Source of the DNA: Hymenobacter ginkgonis
Lineage (GTDB): Bacteria; Bacteroidota; Bacteroidia; Cytophagales; Hymenobacteraceae
DNA: 64,000 bases
NCBI RefSeq assembly: GCF_009755225.1
Contig: NZ_WQKZ01000003.1
Location: 248,001 to 312,000, forward strand
Reading direction: 5' to 3'
The translations under genes were made by a program, and so were the position numbers. The notes beneath the pieces were generated by a model. The model ran no database searches. It was not told the DNA's origin and saw only the letters and a list, made by a program, of their open reading frames with translations. Of the stretch, positions 25,801 through 34,636 are shown one piece after another (the stretch's first letter is position 1; each line of letters opens with the position of its first letter).

Positions 25801-26256
25801 ATGAAGTTAACAAATAGTATTAGCAGAGTTAGGCAGTTGACTTTGATAACCAGTATTTTCCTATTTGCCTTTTCCTTAACTCAAAATGCCTATTATACTA
25901 CGGCGGACTCTAGAGGAGGGGCTGGTACACAGTCATTAAGTTTATTATTGATTGGTTGGCTTGGAATTTTCGCTGGTCAATTTTCTGCAATAGCTTGGCT
26001 AGCTAATCCCCTTTTACTAATAGCCTGGGTATTGCTTTTTGATAAGCCGATATTTGCATTAGTAGCAAGTGCACTTGTTTTATTCTTTATGCTTTCATTT
26101 TTGACTTTTGATAAAGTAGTTGTTAATGAAGCTGGTGGATTAGCAGAAATCACGCATTATGGCATTGGGTATTGGTTGTGGGTGGCGAGTGATGCAAGCC
26201 TAATTATTGGGAATGGTTATTCATTTTTGTTGAGAAAAAGGGCATTAATTTCTTAA
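25801..26256 (+). CDS. AT-rich multi-pass membrane protein, unknown
   Basis: A 151-residue protein with about four hydrophobic segments (roughly 17-35, 47-68, 70-103, 121-140). I do not recognise the family. GC is roughly 35-40% by eye against about 60% for its neighbours, and its codon choice (TTA, ATT, GAT) is unlike theirs, which points to recent transfer together with the following EamA gene. ATG at 25801 begins the likely reading frame; the 8-codon extension upstream lies in the terminator. Confidence 0.7.
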   Translation: MKLTNSISRVRQLTLITSIFLFAFSLTQNAYYTTADSRGGAGTQSLSLLLIGWLGIFAGQFSAIAWLANPLLLIAWVLLFDKPIFALVASALVLFFMLSFLTFDKVVVNEAGGLAEITHYGIGYWLWVASDASLIIGNGYSFLLRKRALIS

Positions 26257-26320
26257 TGGAGATTCTCACTTAGCATCAGCTCTGGTTGGGTAAGCACTAC
26301 TTTTTCAATTTTCATTTTAC

Positions 26321-27271
26321 ATGAGTGATTCTACTCGTTCGGCAGTGCCAATTAGCGGATTTATAATCACGTTGGTCGGCGCCATTTTATTTTCTACTAA
26401 AGCAATAATTGTGAAGCTGGCATTTGGGGCCACGCACACCGATGCGCTTACCCTGCTCACGCTGCGCATGGTATTCTCGCTCCCATTTTATGGGGTAGCG
26501 GCGTTGCTAGTATCAGGGCAGAAAACCAATGTGCGCATGAACCGCCAGGAATGGCTATTAGTAGCGTTTTTGGGGCTTTGTGGCTATTACCTGAGCAGCT
26601 TATTAGACTTTATTGGCTTGCAATATGTATCGGCGGGATTGGAACGGCTGATACTATTTCTGTATCCCAGCTTCGTGGTTTTTATTAACGCTATTGTCTT
26701 TAAGCAGCGGATTTCGGGTATTCAAAAGGGGGCGTTATTGCTAACGTATAGCGGCATTGCAATTGCCTACGTAGGCGAATTAGTAATTGATACCAGCAAA
26801 CGAGGACTGTATTTTGGCAGCTTTATGGTATTCCTGTGCGCTATTACTTATTCCATTTACATAGCGGGTAGTGGTAAAGTAATTCCGAAGGTAGGAGCCA
26901 ATAAATTCACGGCTTATGCCATGCTGGCGGCTACTGCGGGCATATTCGTGCATTTTGCCGTGGCGGGCAATGGGCAAGTATGGGTAGCCGGCAAAGCTTT
27001 GTGGGCCTATGGGCTGGCACTAGCGGTATTCTCTACGGTGCTGCCTTCCTTTATTATCTCGCAGGGCTTGAAAAGAATTGGCTCCAACAACGTAGCCATT
27101 GTGAGTGGAATAGGGCCGGTTTCTACCATTTTGCAGGCGCACTTCTTTTTGAATGAAAAGATTTTTGCGGCTCAAATCACGGGCACCTTGCTGGTTATAA
27201 TAGGGGTGTTGCTGCTCAGTTGGAAAAGGAAGGCCGTGGCGCCGCCTGCCGCTAGCCTAGCCAGTGTTTAG
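26321..27271 (+). CDS. EamA/DMT-family transporter
   Basis: A 316-residue inner-membrane protein of the drug/metabolite transporter superfamily, with about ten transmembrane segments and two EamA repeats (starts near residues 11 and 160; the second ends GTLLVIIGVLLLSWKRK). FSTKAIIVKLAFG and LERLILFLYPSFVVFINAIVF are typical. Exported or imported substrate unknown. Base composition is lower in GC than the surroundings, though less extreme than the gene upstream. Confidence 0.9.
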   Translation: MSDSTRSAVPISGFIITLVGAILFSTKAIIVKLAFGATHTDALTLLTLRMVFSLPFYGVAALLVSGQKTNVRMNRQEWLLVAFLGLCGYYLSSLLDFIGLQYVSAGLERLILFLYPSFVVFINAIVFKQRISGIQKGALLLTYSGIAIAYVGELVIDTSKRGLYFGSFMVFLCAITYSIYIAGSGKVIPKVGANKFTAYAMLAATAGIFVHFAVAGNGQVWVAGKALWAYGLALAVFSTVLPSFIISQGLKRIGSNNVAIVSGIGPVSTILQAHFFLNEKIFAAQITGTLLVIIGVLLLSWKRKAVAPPAASLASV

Positions 27272-27348
27272 CCACTTGGGGGCGCGTACGGTAGTTGGCG
27301 GGTTATATTTACTGCCACCTTACTTTAGCCGCATCTCGACCTGCCCGC

Positions 27349-28074
27349 ATGGATTTAAAAGAGCTTGAAAACGGCGTCAATCCCGACGTACACTGGTATT
27401 ATCAAAGCAAAAAGCTGCCGCTCCTCAGCTATACCCAAAAAGCTTTGGCCAGCGGCCAGCCGCTCACGATTGTAGATATTGGCTCGGGGTCGGGCTTTTT
27501 TGCGCTGGAGCTGGAGAAAAAATACGGCGACGCCATTCGCAAAGTATACTTGGTTGACACCGGGTATTCGGAGGAGGAAATGGCGCCTACCCGCGGCAAA
27601 AAGGTAGAGATGGTGCACGCCATTCCGGCAAAAATTGAGAATGGGCTGGTGATAATGATGGACGTGCTCGAACACCTCGAAAGCGACCTGGCTATGCTGC
27701 AAAGCGTGAAGGCCGCCTGCGTGGGCGACAATAACTACTTCTTTATCACGGTGCCGGCGTTTCAATCATTGTGGAGTGGGCACGATGTATTCCTGGGCCA
27801 CTACCGCCGCTACCAGATACCCATGCTGCGTGGGGTGTTGCAGCAGGCAGGTTTTCGCAAAATCAGCAATTATTACCTCTACGGCGGGCTGTTTCCGCTG
27901 GTGTGGTCGGTGCGCCAGCTCGCCAACTTAAAAAAACAGGAAGCAGCTTCTAACATGCGGCCTTTCAATGCCTTGGTCAACAAAGTGCTGCTGGGCCTGA
28001 CGTCGGTAGAAATGAAAATAGCCTCGGCCAATAAGCTCTTCGGCGTCACGTGCGTGGGCGAGGGAAAGATATAG
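27349..28074 (+). CDS. Class I SAM-dependent methyltransferase
   Basis: A 241-residue methyltransferase: SAM motif I is IVDIGSGSGFFALELEKKYG, the post-I acidic residue is in KVYLVDTG, and LVIMMDVLEHLESDLAML is motif IV/V. The C-terminal segment VPAFQSLWSGHDVFLGHYRRY is typical of methyltransferases found in glycan and lipid loci. ATG at 27349 fits; the 18-codon extension upstream is not conserved-looking. GC returns to the local norm here. Substrate unknown. Confidence 0.85.
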   Translation: MDLKELENGVNPDVHWYYQSKKLPLLSYTQKALASGQPLTIVDIGSGSGFFALELEKKYGDAIRKVYLVDTGYSEEEMAPTRGKKVEMVHAIPAKIENGLVIMMDVLEHLESDLAMLQSVKAACVGDNNYFFITVPAFQSLWSGHDVFLGHYRRYQIPMLRGVLQQAGFRKISNYYLYGGLFPLVWSVRQLANLKKQEAASNMRPFNALVNKVLLGLTSVEMKIASANKLFGVTCVGEGKI

Positions 28075-28220
28075 GGTCGGGGTAAATGGCGGGGGTAGGC
28101 CCCACCGCTTAGGGCCGGCCTACTGGGCAGAAATGCGCTGAGAGGCAACCTGCGGAGAATTTTAGAGTTTAGCTAAACACCCTGCCATCCGGCGGCTACT
28201 CTACTTTTTCCCTACCCCCC

Positions 28221-29207
28221 ATGCAGCACCGCACCCTCGGCAAAACCGGTTTTTCCATTTCAGAAATCAGCCTCGGCACCTGGCAAGTAGGCGGCAAATG
28301 GGGCGAACCCTTTAGCCACGATACCGCCGACCGCATCCTGAACGCCGCCGTGGATGCGGGCATCAACTTCATCGACACGGCCGATGTGTACGGCGACGGC
28401 GAAAGCGAAAAGGCCGTGGGCCGCCTCGTGCGTAGCCGCTCCGAGCGCGTGTACGTGGCCACCAAATGCGGCCGGCGCTTGCAGCCCCACACGGCTGAGG
28501 CTTACCAGCCGGCCGCCCTGCGCGGCTTCGTGGAGGATAGCTTGCGAAACATGGGCCTCGACACCCTCGACCTTATTCAACTGCACTGCCCGCCCACGGA
28601 GGTATACTACCGGCCCGAGATTTTCGAGCTATTCGACCGCTTGAAAGAAGAGGGTAAAATCCGCAACCTGGGCGTGAGTGTGGAGAAGGTGGAGGAAGGC
28701 CTGAAAGCCATCGAATACCCGAACGTGACGACGGTGCAGGTGATTTTTAATATGTTTCGTCAGCGTCCGGCCGAGTTGTTTTTCAAAGAAGCCCAGCGGC
28801 GCGACGTGGGCCTAATTGTGCGGGTGCCGCTGGCCAGCGGGCTGCTAACGGGCAAGTTTTCGCCCCAAACCACGTTCGATAAGGACGACCACCGCAACTT
28901 CAACCGCGACGGCCAAGCGTTCGATAAGGGCGAAACCTTCTCGGGCGTTGACTACAACACGGGCCTCGCCGCAGTTGATGAGCTAAAGAAAATATTCCCC
29001 AACCAGCCAGAATTGGCGCCGCTGGCTCTGCGCTGGATACTGATGTTTCCCGAAGTAAGCTGCATCATCCCCGGCGCCTCCAGGCCCGAGCAGTTGCTCT
29101 CAAATCTAAAAACTGAAGAACTACCGGCCCTGACCAATGAGCAAATGGCCGCTGTGCGCGAGGTGTACGACCGCATGATTCGGCCCCAGGTGCATCAAAT
29201 TTGGTAG
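28221..29207 (+). CDS. Aldo/keto reductase
   Basis: A 328-residue (beta/alpha)8-barrel NADPH-dependent oxidoreductase. The catalytic tetrad is visible: Asp and Tyr in FIDTADVYGDGESE, Lys in VATKCGR, His in LDLIQLHCPP. The C-terminal NADP-binding part reads IIPGASRPEQLLSNL. It resembles the group of AKRs with broad sugar/aldehyde substrates. Followed by hairpin repeat copy 4 and a convergent gene. Confidence 0.92.
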   Translation: MQHRTLGKTGFSISEISLGTWQVGGKWGEPFSHDTADRILNAAVDAGINFIDTADVYGDGESEKAVGRLVRSRSERVYVATKCGRRLQPHTAEAYQPAALRGFVEDSLRNMGLDTLDLIQLHCPPTEVYYRPEIFELFDRLKEEGKIRNLGVSVEKVEEGLKAIEYPNVTTVQVIFNMFRQRPAELFFKEAQRRDVGLIVRVPLASGLLTGKFSPQTTFDKDDHRNFNRDGQAFDKGETFSGVDYNTGLAAVDELKKIFPNQPELAPLALRWILMFPEVSCIIPGASRPEQLLSNLKTEELPALTNEQMAAVREVYDRMIRPQVHQIW

Positions 29208-29220
29208 AGAAAATAAATTA

Positions 29221-29317
29221 GAGAAGAACGTCATGCTGAGCCTCGCGAAGCATCTTGGCAGGCTCGTTAGATGAAGCGGCCAAGATGCTTCGCGGGACTC
29301 AGCATGACGTTCTTCTC
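29221..29317. repeat. Intergenic hairpin repeat, copy 4
   Basis: Arms of 38 bases (29221-29258 and 29280-29317) with about three mismatches; outer ends read GAGAAGAACGTCATGCTGAG and inner ends CGCGAAGCATCTTGG. Located between convergent genes. Confidence 0.92.
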
Positions 29318-29323
29318 TGTAAA

Positions 29324-30421
29324 TTAGTTTTTTGGCAATTTCAGGCGATACAAACGGAAGGGATAATCGACTTTGCTTTCGCCAGCGTTCCACTTCGGAG
29401 CGCGGTTTATTTGGGTAGCGGTGAGGTAGAGGTAGCCATCGGGGCCGAGGGCGAAGGTATCGGGCCAACTCAGGCGCGAGTCGTGCACCAGCGTTTCGAA
29501 GCGGCCCGCGGGCGTCACGCGGCGAATGGCGTAGTTGGGCGAATCGGAGAGGTAGATATTGCCTTGCATATCGGCTAGCATGCCGTGGCTCACGCCGGTT
29601 TCGCCTACAGTTTCGACGTGGCTCACCAGTTCGGCAGGGGGTAGGGCGGGGTTGGCCAAGTACTCGGTGCCGATGCGGTAGAGCTTGGTTTGGTTGATGG
29701 CCCGGTAGTAGAGGTACTTAAAGTCGGGCGTCAGGGCAATGCCATTGACGTTGCTGCTGAAGGGCTTACCCATTTTGTCTTTCACTTCTTTGCCATCGAG
29801 GCGCAGCACAAAGCCGGGTTCGGTAGTGGTCGATTTATCGCCTTGCAGCACGACGCGGCTCTTGCCCGTGCGCAGGTCGAGCACCACTAGGGCGGCCAGC
29901 ACAGGGTCGGAGAGGTAGGCCAGCTGGCGGCGTGTGTCGATGCGCACATCGTTGAGGCCGGTACGCTCGCGGGGCAAATCCTCGAAGCGGTAAATGCGCT
30001 CGACTTTATTATCGCTAAGGTTGATTTTCAGTAGCTTAATGCCTGATACAACTGGCGGCTGGTCGTCGGGGTTCGAGGGGTCGAGTACCCACAGGTTGTC
30101 ATCGGCATCGACTACGGCGGCCTGCACATTCACGAAGCGATTAGGAGCCTGCGTCGAATCCCACTGGTTCCAGAGGGCGTTAGGGTAGGGGAGGCGCTTG
30201 CCGTTTACTAGCTCCACCAAGCCATAATTGTAGCTGTAGTTTTTGTCGTTTTTCTTTTTAGGGAACGTCATAAAAATGCGCCCTTTGTGCGAAACGCCTA
30301 CCCCAATGGGCTGGTAGCGACCCACCTGGGCTACTTCTTCGAGTGGAATCTTAAGGTCTTGAGCAGTAGCGGAAAGCAAAGGCACAGCGCAAAAAAGAAC
30401 GAGTAAACAGCGAACGAACAT
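29324..30421 (-). CDS. Secreted major-royal-jelly/yellow-like beta-propeller protein
   Basis: A 365-residue exported protein (signal peptide MFVRCLLVLFCAVPLLSATAQ) of the MRJP/Yellow family, sometimes annotated L-dopachrome tautomerase-related. Family features: PIGVGVSHKGRIFMTFP, VQAAVVDADDNLWVLD, GLNDVRIDTRRQLAYLSD and NGIALTPDFKYLYYRAINQTKLYRI. Catalytic function in bacteria is not established. It is divergent from an SMP-30-type propeller gene at 30604, so the two may be co-regulated. The longer frame from 30511 runs into the promoter and is rejected. Confidence 0.88.
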   Translation of the reverse strand: MFVRCLLVLFCAVPLLSATAQDLKIPLEEVAQVGRYQPIGVGVSHKGRIFMTFPKKKNDKNYSYNYGLVELVNGKRLPYPNALWNQWDSTQAPNRFVNVQAAVVDADDNLWVLDPSNPDDQPPVVSGIKLLKINLSDNKVERIYRFEDLPRERTGLNDVRIDTRRQLAYLSDPVLAALVVLDLRTGKSRVVLQGDKSTTTEPGFVLRLDGKEVKDKMGKPFSSNVNGIALTPDFKYLYYRAINQTKLYRIGTEYLANPALPPAELVSHVETVGETGVSHGMLADMQGNIYLSDSPNYAIRRVTPAGRFETLVHDSRLSWPDTFALGPDGYLYLTATQINRAPKWNAGESKVDYPFRLYRLKLPKN

Positions 30422-30603
30422 AGCGTAGGAGGTGCCCGGCGATGAGGGGCCAGCGGCTGGGTTCCTACGGGCGGCCTTTGCCCAAGGTTGGTGGGGTAGG
30501 GGCCGCGCCATTTACAAGGGCTAGCCGCAACCTTCCGGCGCAGGGTGGGGTAGGATGAGCAGATTTACCGGGCGTTTGCCCTTTGGTTAAGCATTGTTTG
30601 GCT

Positions 30604-31632
30604 ATGCGTTTGTCATTGTACCCCTTTTTTTTAACAGCGTTGGGGCTGGTCGTTGGACCCGCGCGGGCCCAACAGCCAGCCCTCACCATTGGGCACGTGG
30701 TGCGGCAGAGCCCAGCCCTCGACCAAATACTGGCGCCCGGCGCGCAACTCGAAATAATTTCCTCGGGCCACACCCACGTCGAAGGGCCCTTGTGGGTGCC
30801 CGACAGCAGTATGCTCCTGTTTTCAGATACCAAGACGCGCACCGTCTATCGCTGGAAGGCAGCCGATAATAAACGCAGTAAGTTCTTAGAAGCCAGTGGC
30901 TACACGGGGCGAATGCCTTATAAAGACGAGCCGGGCAGTAACGGCCTCGCCCTGGATGGCCGCGGCAATTTGCTGTTCTGCGAGCACGGCGACCGCCGCC
31001 TGGCGGCCCTACCCCTCGCCCAGCCCAATAGCGGCAAGCGCACCCTCACCGACAATTTCCAAGGCAAGCGCTACAATAGCCCCAACGACGCAGTAGTGGC
31101 GCCCGACGGCGCCGTTTACTTCACCGACCCGCCTTTCGGCTTGCCCAAGCTCGGCCCAAGCGCGCCGCGCGAACTACCCTTTACGGGCGTGTTTCGGCGC
31201 GCCGCCGATGGCCAGGTAACCGCCGAAGCTACTGACATTCCCTTTGCCAATGGCCTGGCTTTTAGCCCAGATGGCCGCACGCTGTACGTGTCGAATGCCG
31301 ACTCACTGCGGCCGCTTATTCTGGCTTTTGAGGTGGGTAAGAATGGCAAGCTGAGTAAGGAGCGGCCTTTCTTCGACATGAAGAGCCTGCCCAAAATTCG
31401 CTTCAAGGAAACGCCTGATGGCCTGAAGGTTGATCAGGCCGGCAACGTGTACGCGGCGGGAGTAGGCGGGCTGCTCATCATCTCGCCACAGGGCCAGTTG
31501 CTGGGCACCATTGACCCCGGCGAAGTAGTGGCCAACTGCGCCTGGGGCGACGACGGCCACTCGCTCTACCTGATGGCCACCACCTTCGTATGCCGCATCA
31601 AAACGCTGGCCCAGGGCGTGCCGGGCCGGTAG
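30604..31632 (+). CDS. SMP-30/gluconolactonase-family protein, exported
   Basis: A 342-residue six-bladed beta-propeller lactonase-like protein with a signal peptide (MRLSLYPFFLTALGLVVGPARAQ). Metal-site residues are consistent with HVEGPLWVPDSSMLLFSD (Glu), SPNDAVVAPDGAVYFTDP (Asn) and NGLAFSPDGRTLYVSNAD (Asp). Probably hydrolyses a sugar lactone in the periplasm. Divergently transcribed from the MRJP-like propeller gene; the shared 180-base gap contains no clear TAnnTTTG box. Confidence 0.9.
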   Translation: MRLSLYPFFLTALGLVVGPARAQQPALTIGHVVRQSPALDQILAPGAQLEIISSGHTHVEGPLWVPDSSMLLFSDTKTRTVYRWKAADNKRSKFLEASGYTGRMPYKDEPGSNGLALDGRGNLLFCEHGDRRLAALPLAQPNSGKRTLTDNFQGKRYNSPNDAVVAPDGAVYFTDPPFGLPKLGPSAPRELPFTGVFRRAADGQVTAEATDIPFANGLAFSPDGRTLYVSNADSLRPLILAFEVGKNGKLSKERPFFDMKSLPKIRFKETPDGLKVDQAGNVYAAGVGGLLIISPQGQLLGTIDPGEVVANCAWGDDGHSLYLMATTFVCRIKTLAQGVPGR

Positions 31633-31677
31633 AGGGGGGTATGGCGCAGCGGCAGCTTCGCGCTACTTTCCCTGGGT

Positions 31678-32088
31678 TTATAGCGTAGCGACTTGCGCCT
31701 CGCGCGCCTCGCGAGGTTTTTGCACCAGGTAGTAGTAGGCCAGAATAAGCAAGCCGATGGCGAACGGAATGATAGCCAAGTGCTTGCCATCGGTGAGGGT
31801 GCCAATGCGCACGGTGTCGAAGCCGAAAAACTCGCTGAGCATCCAGTACGAGTTGGCCGTAATCCAGAACACGATGGCCAGGTTGTGCGCCAGCTCCGAC
31901 TTGAGGGCGCGCGTGCGCCAGGCAATGACGATGGCAATGCCGAGGGTAGGGCCTATCATCAAGATGCCCAGCGTTTTCCAGACCATGCACCAGCTGATGT
32001 CTTTGACGAGCCAGAACAAAATGTGGGTGTTCTCCATCTTGCGGTACTCGGCCGGAATGGCGTAAATTTCTTCGGCAGGCTGGCTCAT
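31678..32088 (-). CDS. Three-helix membrane protein, unknown
   Basis: A 136-residue inner-membrane protein with about three hydrophobic segments (roughly 34-56, 69-84, 107-124). It begins MSQPAEEIYAIPAEYRKMENTHILFWLVKDISWCMVWKTLG; the Trp/His-rich start recurs in Bacteroidota hypothetical proteins but has no known function. ATG at 32088 chosen over the longer frame to 32139. It is divergent from the TIGR02117 gene. Confidence 0.7.
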   Translation of the reverse strand: MSQPAEEIYAIPAEYRKMENTHILFWLVKDISWCMVWKTLGILMIGPTLGIAIVIAWRTRALKSELAHNLAIVFWITANSYWMLSEFFGFDTVRIGTLTDGKHLAIIPFAIGLLILAYYYLVQKPREAREAQVATL

Positions 32089-32111
32089 AAAGACGGGAAA
32101 AGGGCGCAGGT

Positions 32112-32119
32112 TACTTTTG
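32112..32119 (+). promoter_or_regulatory. TAnnTTTG box for the TIGR02117 gene
   Basis: TACTTTTG, 40 bases before the ATG at 32160. Confidence 0.55.
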
Positions 32120-32159
32120 GCACGATTGCGTATTAGCAAGCAAAAATAACGCTCTCCCT

Positions 32160-32867
32160 ATGGCATCGCTGCTGCGCAAAACCGTAAAAATAACCGGCTA
32201 CACCGCGGCCTCGTTGGCCGGCATCGTGGGCGTGTACCTGGGAGTTTCGTGGGTGCTGTCGCGCATTCCGGTGGCCAAAAAGCCGTCGAACGAAGCCGAA
32301 ACCATTCCGTTTTTCGTCTACTCCAACGGTGTGCACACCGACCTGGTCATGCCCGTCAAAACCAGCCTCATCGACTGGAGCCAGCAAGTGCGCTATGCCA
32401 ACACCCTGGCCAACGATGCCAGCCTACCCTACGTTGGCATTGGGTGGGGCGATAAAGGGTTTTACCTCGACACGCCCACCTGGGCCGACCTCAAGGCAAG
32501 CACCGCCTTCAAGGCTGGGTTTTGGCTGAGTTCGTCGGCCATGCACGCCACGTTTTACGCCGAAAGTGAGCTGCGGCCCGGCCCCGAGTGCGTGGCCCTG
32601 CACCTGAGCCCCGCCGAATACGCCCGGCTTATCGCCTACATTCAGGCTAGCTTCCGGCATGATGCCGCCGGCAACGTCGAACTAATACCCGGCCACAGTT
32701 ACGCCCGCACCGATGCCTTCTACGAGGCACACCGCGTGTATAGCGTGTTCTATACCTGCAACACTTGGGCAAATAACGCCTTGAAAATCAGCGGCCAAAA
32801 AGCCTGCCTCTGGACGCCCTTCGACACGGGCATCCTGCACCAGTACCGCGACCAGACGGGCCGCTAG
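32160..32867 (+). CDS. TIGR02117 / DUF2459 family protein
   Basis: A 235-residue protein with one N-terminal transmembrane anchor (about 10-32) and a conserved domain: FFVYSNGVHTDLVMPVKTSLIDWSQ, YVGIGWGDKGFYLDTPTWADLK, AMHATFYAESELRPG and FYTCNTWANNALKISGQKACLWTPFDTGILHQ. The Cys in YTCNTW with the His in NGVHTD suggests a NlpC/P60-like Cys-His hydrolase, but the family is officially uncharacterised. Its stop codon overlaps the stop of the convergent sirtuin gene (CTAG at 32864-32867). Confidence 0.85.
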   Translation: MASLLRKTVKITGYTAASLAGIVGVYLGVSWVLSRIPVAKKPSNEAETIPFFVYSNGVHTDLVMPVKTSLIDWSQQVRYANTLANDASLPYVGIGWGDKGFYLDTPTWADLKASTAFKAGFWLSSSAMHATFYAESELRPGPECVALHLSPAEYARLIAYIQASFRHDAAGNVELIPGHSYARTDAFYEAHRVYSVFYTCNTWANNALKISGQKACLWTPFDTGILHQYRDQTGR

Positions 32868-33553
32868 CCCGCCGCCAACTCGCGCAGCACCTGGGGCACG
32901 CCAATGCTGGCGGGCTCCACCACGTAGCGCACGTTGCGCCGGCCGCTTACTTCGGGCTGGTGCGGGTCGATGACGACCACCGGGCAACCGGCCGGCGCGT
33001 AGTGCAGCAGCCCGGCGGCCGGGTACACTTGCAGCGAAGTGCCCACCACGAGCAGCGCATCGGCGGTGGCCACTATTTCGGCGGCTTCCTCAATGGCGGG
33101 CACCATCTCGCCAAACCACACAATGTGCGGGCGTAGCTGGCCGCCATCGGCCGCCAGGTCGCCCACCGCAATGTCGCCGGGGCAGTCAAAAATGACGTTC
33201 TCGTTCTTCACCGAGCGCATTTGGTCGAGGCGGCCGTGCAGGTGCACCACCTCCGTCGAGCCGGCGCGCTCGTGCAGGTCGTCCACGTTTTGGGTGATGA
33301 TGCTGACCTGCCAGCCGGGCGCTTCCTCGAAGCCCGCCAGCGCCAAATGGGCAGCGTTGGGCACTACTTCGCGAGCCTGGGCGCGGCGCTTATTATAAAA
33401 ATCGAGCACCAGCGCCGGGTTGCGGGCAAAGGCCTCGGGCGTGGCCACGTCTTCGATGCGGTGTTCTTCCCACAAACCATTGGTGTCGCGGAAGGTGCGA
33501 ATGCCGCTTTCGGCCGATACGCCGGCGCCGGTGAGGACTACTAGGTGGGGCAT
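32864..33553 (-). CDS. Sirtuin-type NAD-dependent deacylase (class III, CobB/SIRT5-like)
   Basis: A 229-residue Sir2 protein. NAD-binding GAGVSAESGIRTFRD at residues 9-23, TQNVDDLHERAG at 87-98, catalytic His106 in VVHLHGRL, and VVGTSLQVYPAAGL near the C-terminus. Tyr53 and Arg56 (DFYNKRR) match the Tyr-x-x-Arg pair that gives SIRT5 and CobB preference for succinyl/malonyl lysines. The usual four zinc cysteines are absent: only Cys124 lies between the catalytic His and PHIVWFGE. Convergent with the TIGR02117 gene. Confidence 0.9.
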   Translation of the reverse strand: MPHLVVLTGAGVSAESGIRTFRDTNGLWEEHRIEDVATPEAFARNPALVLDFYNKRRAQAREVVPNAAHLALAGFEEAPGWQVSIITQNVDDLHERAGSTEVVHLHGRLDQMRSVKNENVIFDCPGDIAVGDLAADGGQLRPHIVWFGEMVPAIEEAAEIVATADALLVVGTSLQVYPAAGLLHYAPAGCPVVVIDPHQPEVSGRRNVRYVVEPASIGVPQVLRELAAG

Positions 33554-33610
33554 TTTTTTAATGGTTAATAGATTAACGGTTAAGGGTTAATAAGCACGAA
33601 GTAACCAGTG

Positions 33611-34507
33611 CTAAGCATTGCCCGATACACGCTCGTATTGCCGCTCGGCAAACGAGCGCAGGCGATGAAAAGCGGCATCAACTTCGCGGGCGTCTTCGCT
33701 CAGCAAGTTGCCGTACACGACGCGGTCGGTGGCGCGCAGGGCGCGGCGCACGTCCTCATCCTCGTTGAAATGGGAAGCCAATTCCTTGGTGGTTAAAGAA
33801 CTGAGGTTAGTGTCTTCGAGGCTCGATAAGTAGTTTTTCCAGAGTACTACGGCCCGCTCCACCACCTGGGCCGAGCGCGAAAGCGTGAAGCGCTCGGCGT
33901 GGCGGGCAAATTGCGCCAGGAAATACACGTGGTTTTTGCGGCGCTTGTAGAGGTTGTAGCGCCCGCGCCAGCGCCGGCCAAACAGCGCCCAGGCTGCGCC
34001 CGCCAGCGCCAGTAGCCCTACCCCCCCCGCCAGCCAGAAGGGGTAGTTGAAGGCAGGTTTCAACAGCTCCTGGCGGTTATCGGGGCGCAGGGGGGGGAGG
34101 GCTGCACCCGCTAGTGCCGGGGCCACGCGCTGAAGCTGCACTTGGGCCGGGGCCGGCAGCAGGCGCAGGGTATCCTGGGCGCCCAGCACTAGCACCGGCA
34201 GCTGCAAGCGCTGCACGGCGGCCAGCGAAAACGTGCGCAGGTGGTACACTACCCGGTCGAGGCTTTGGCCATTGGCGGTGCGGGTGGGTAGCCAGCGGCG
34301 GCCGGCGTACTCAAAGGGGCCAAAGTCGGCCAGCGAATCGGGAAATACCACCTCCTCGGTGGGGGCGTGTCGGTAGCTCAGTTCGTAGTCGAGCGGCTGG
34401 CCCACCTGCACCACCGCGCGCGAAAAGCGCCCCACCGGCGGGGTGGCGTAAGCGGTTTGCCAGCATAAAAACCCCAGCAGCCAGCCAGAAAAAATGAAGC
34501 GTGCCAT
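33611..34507 (-). CDS. BatD-like exported membrane-anchored protein
   Basis: A 298-residue protein with a signal peptide (MARFIFSGWLLGFLCWQTAYA), a beta-rich extracytoplasmic part (FSRAVVQVGQPLDYELSYRHAPTEEVVFPDSLADFGPFEY, typical of BatD-type proteins) and one transmembrane segment (about 158-178), then a helical cytoplasmic tail rich in Arg. It follows the DUF58 gene on the same strand after 129 bases, an arrangement seen in MoxR/DUF58/Bat aerotolerance-like loci. The remaining Bat genes and MoxR are not here. Confidence 0.75.
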   Translation of the reverse strand: MARFIFSGWLLGFLCWQTAYATPPVGRFSRAVVQVGQPLDYELSYRHAPTEEVVFPDSLADFGPFEYAGRRWLPTRTANGQSLDRVVYHLRTFSLAAVQRLQLPVLVLGAQDTLRLLPAPAQVQLQRVAPALAGAALPPLRPDNRQELLKPAFNYPFWLAGGVGLLALAGAAWALFGRRWRGRYNLYKRRKNHVYFLAQFARHAERFTLSRSAQVVERAVVLWKNYLSSLEDTNLSSLTTKELASHFNEDEDVRRALRATDRVVYGNLLSEDAREVDAAFHRLRSFAERQYERVSGNA

Positions 34508-34636
34508 AAGCCTTAAGTTAAGACAGCGCCACTGACATTAGCGCGGCGTTTGGCGGCATATAGTGCAAAATTTTGCCAGATGATGCGCGCACTTTTCAAG
34601 TCACAAGTCATACGTTAATCCCTGCCAATGCCTGCC

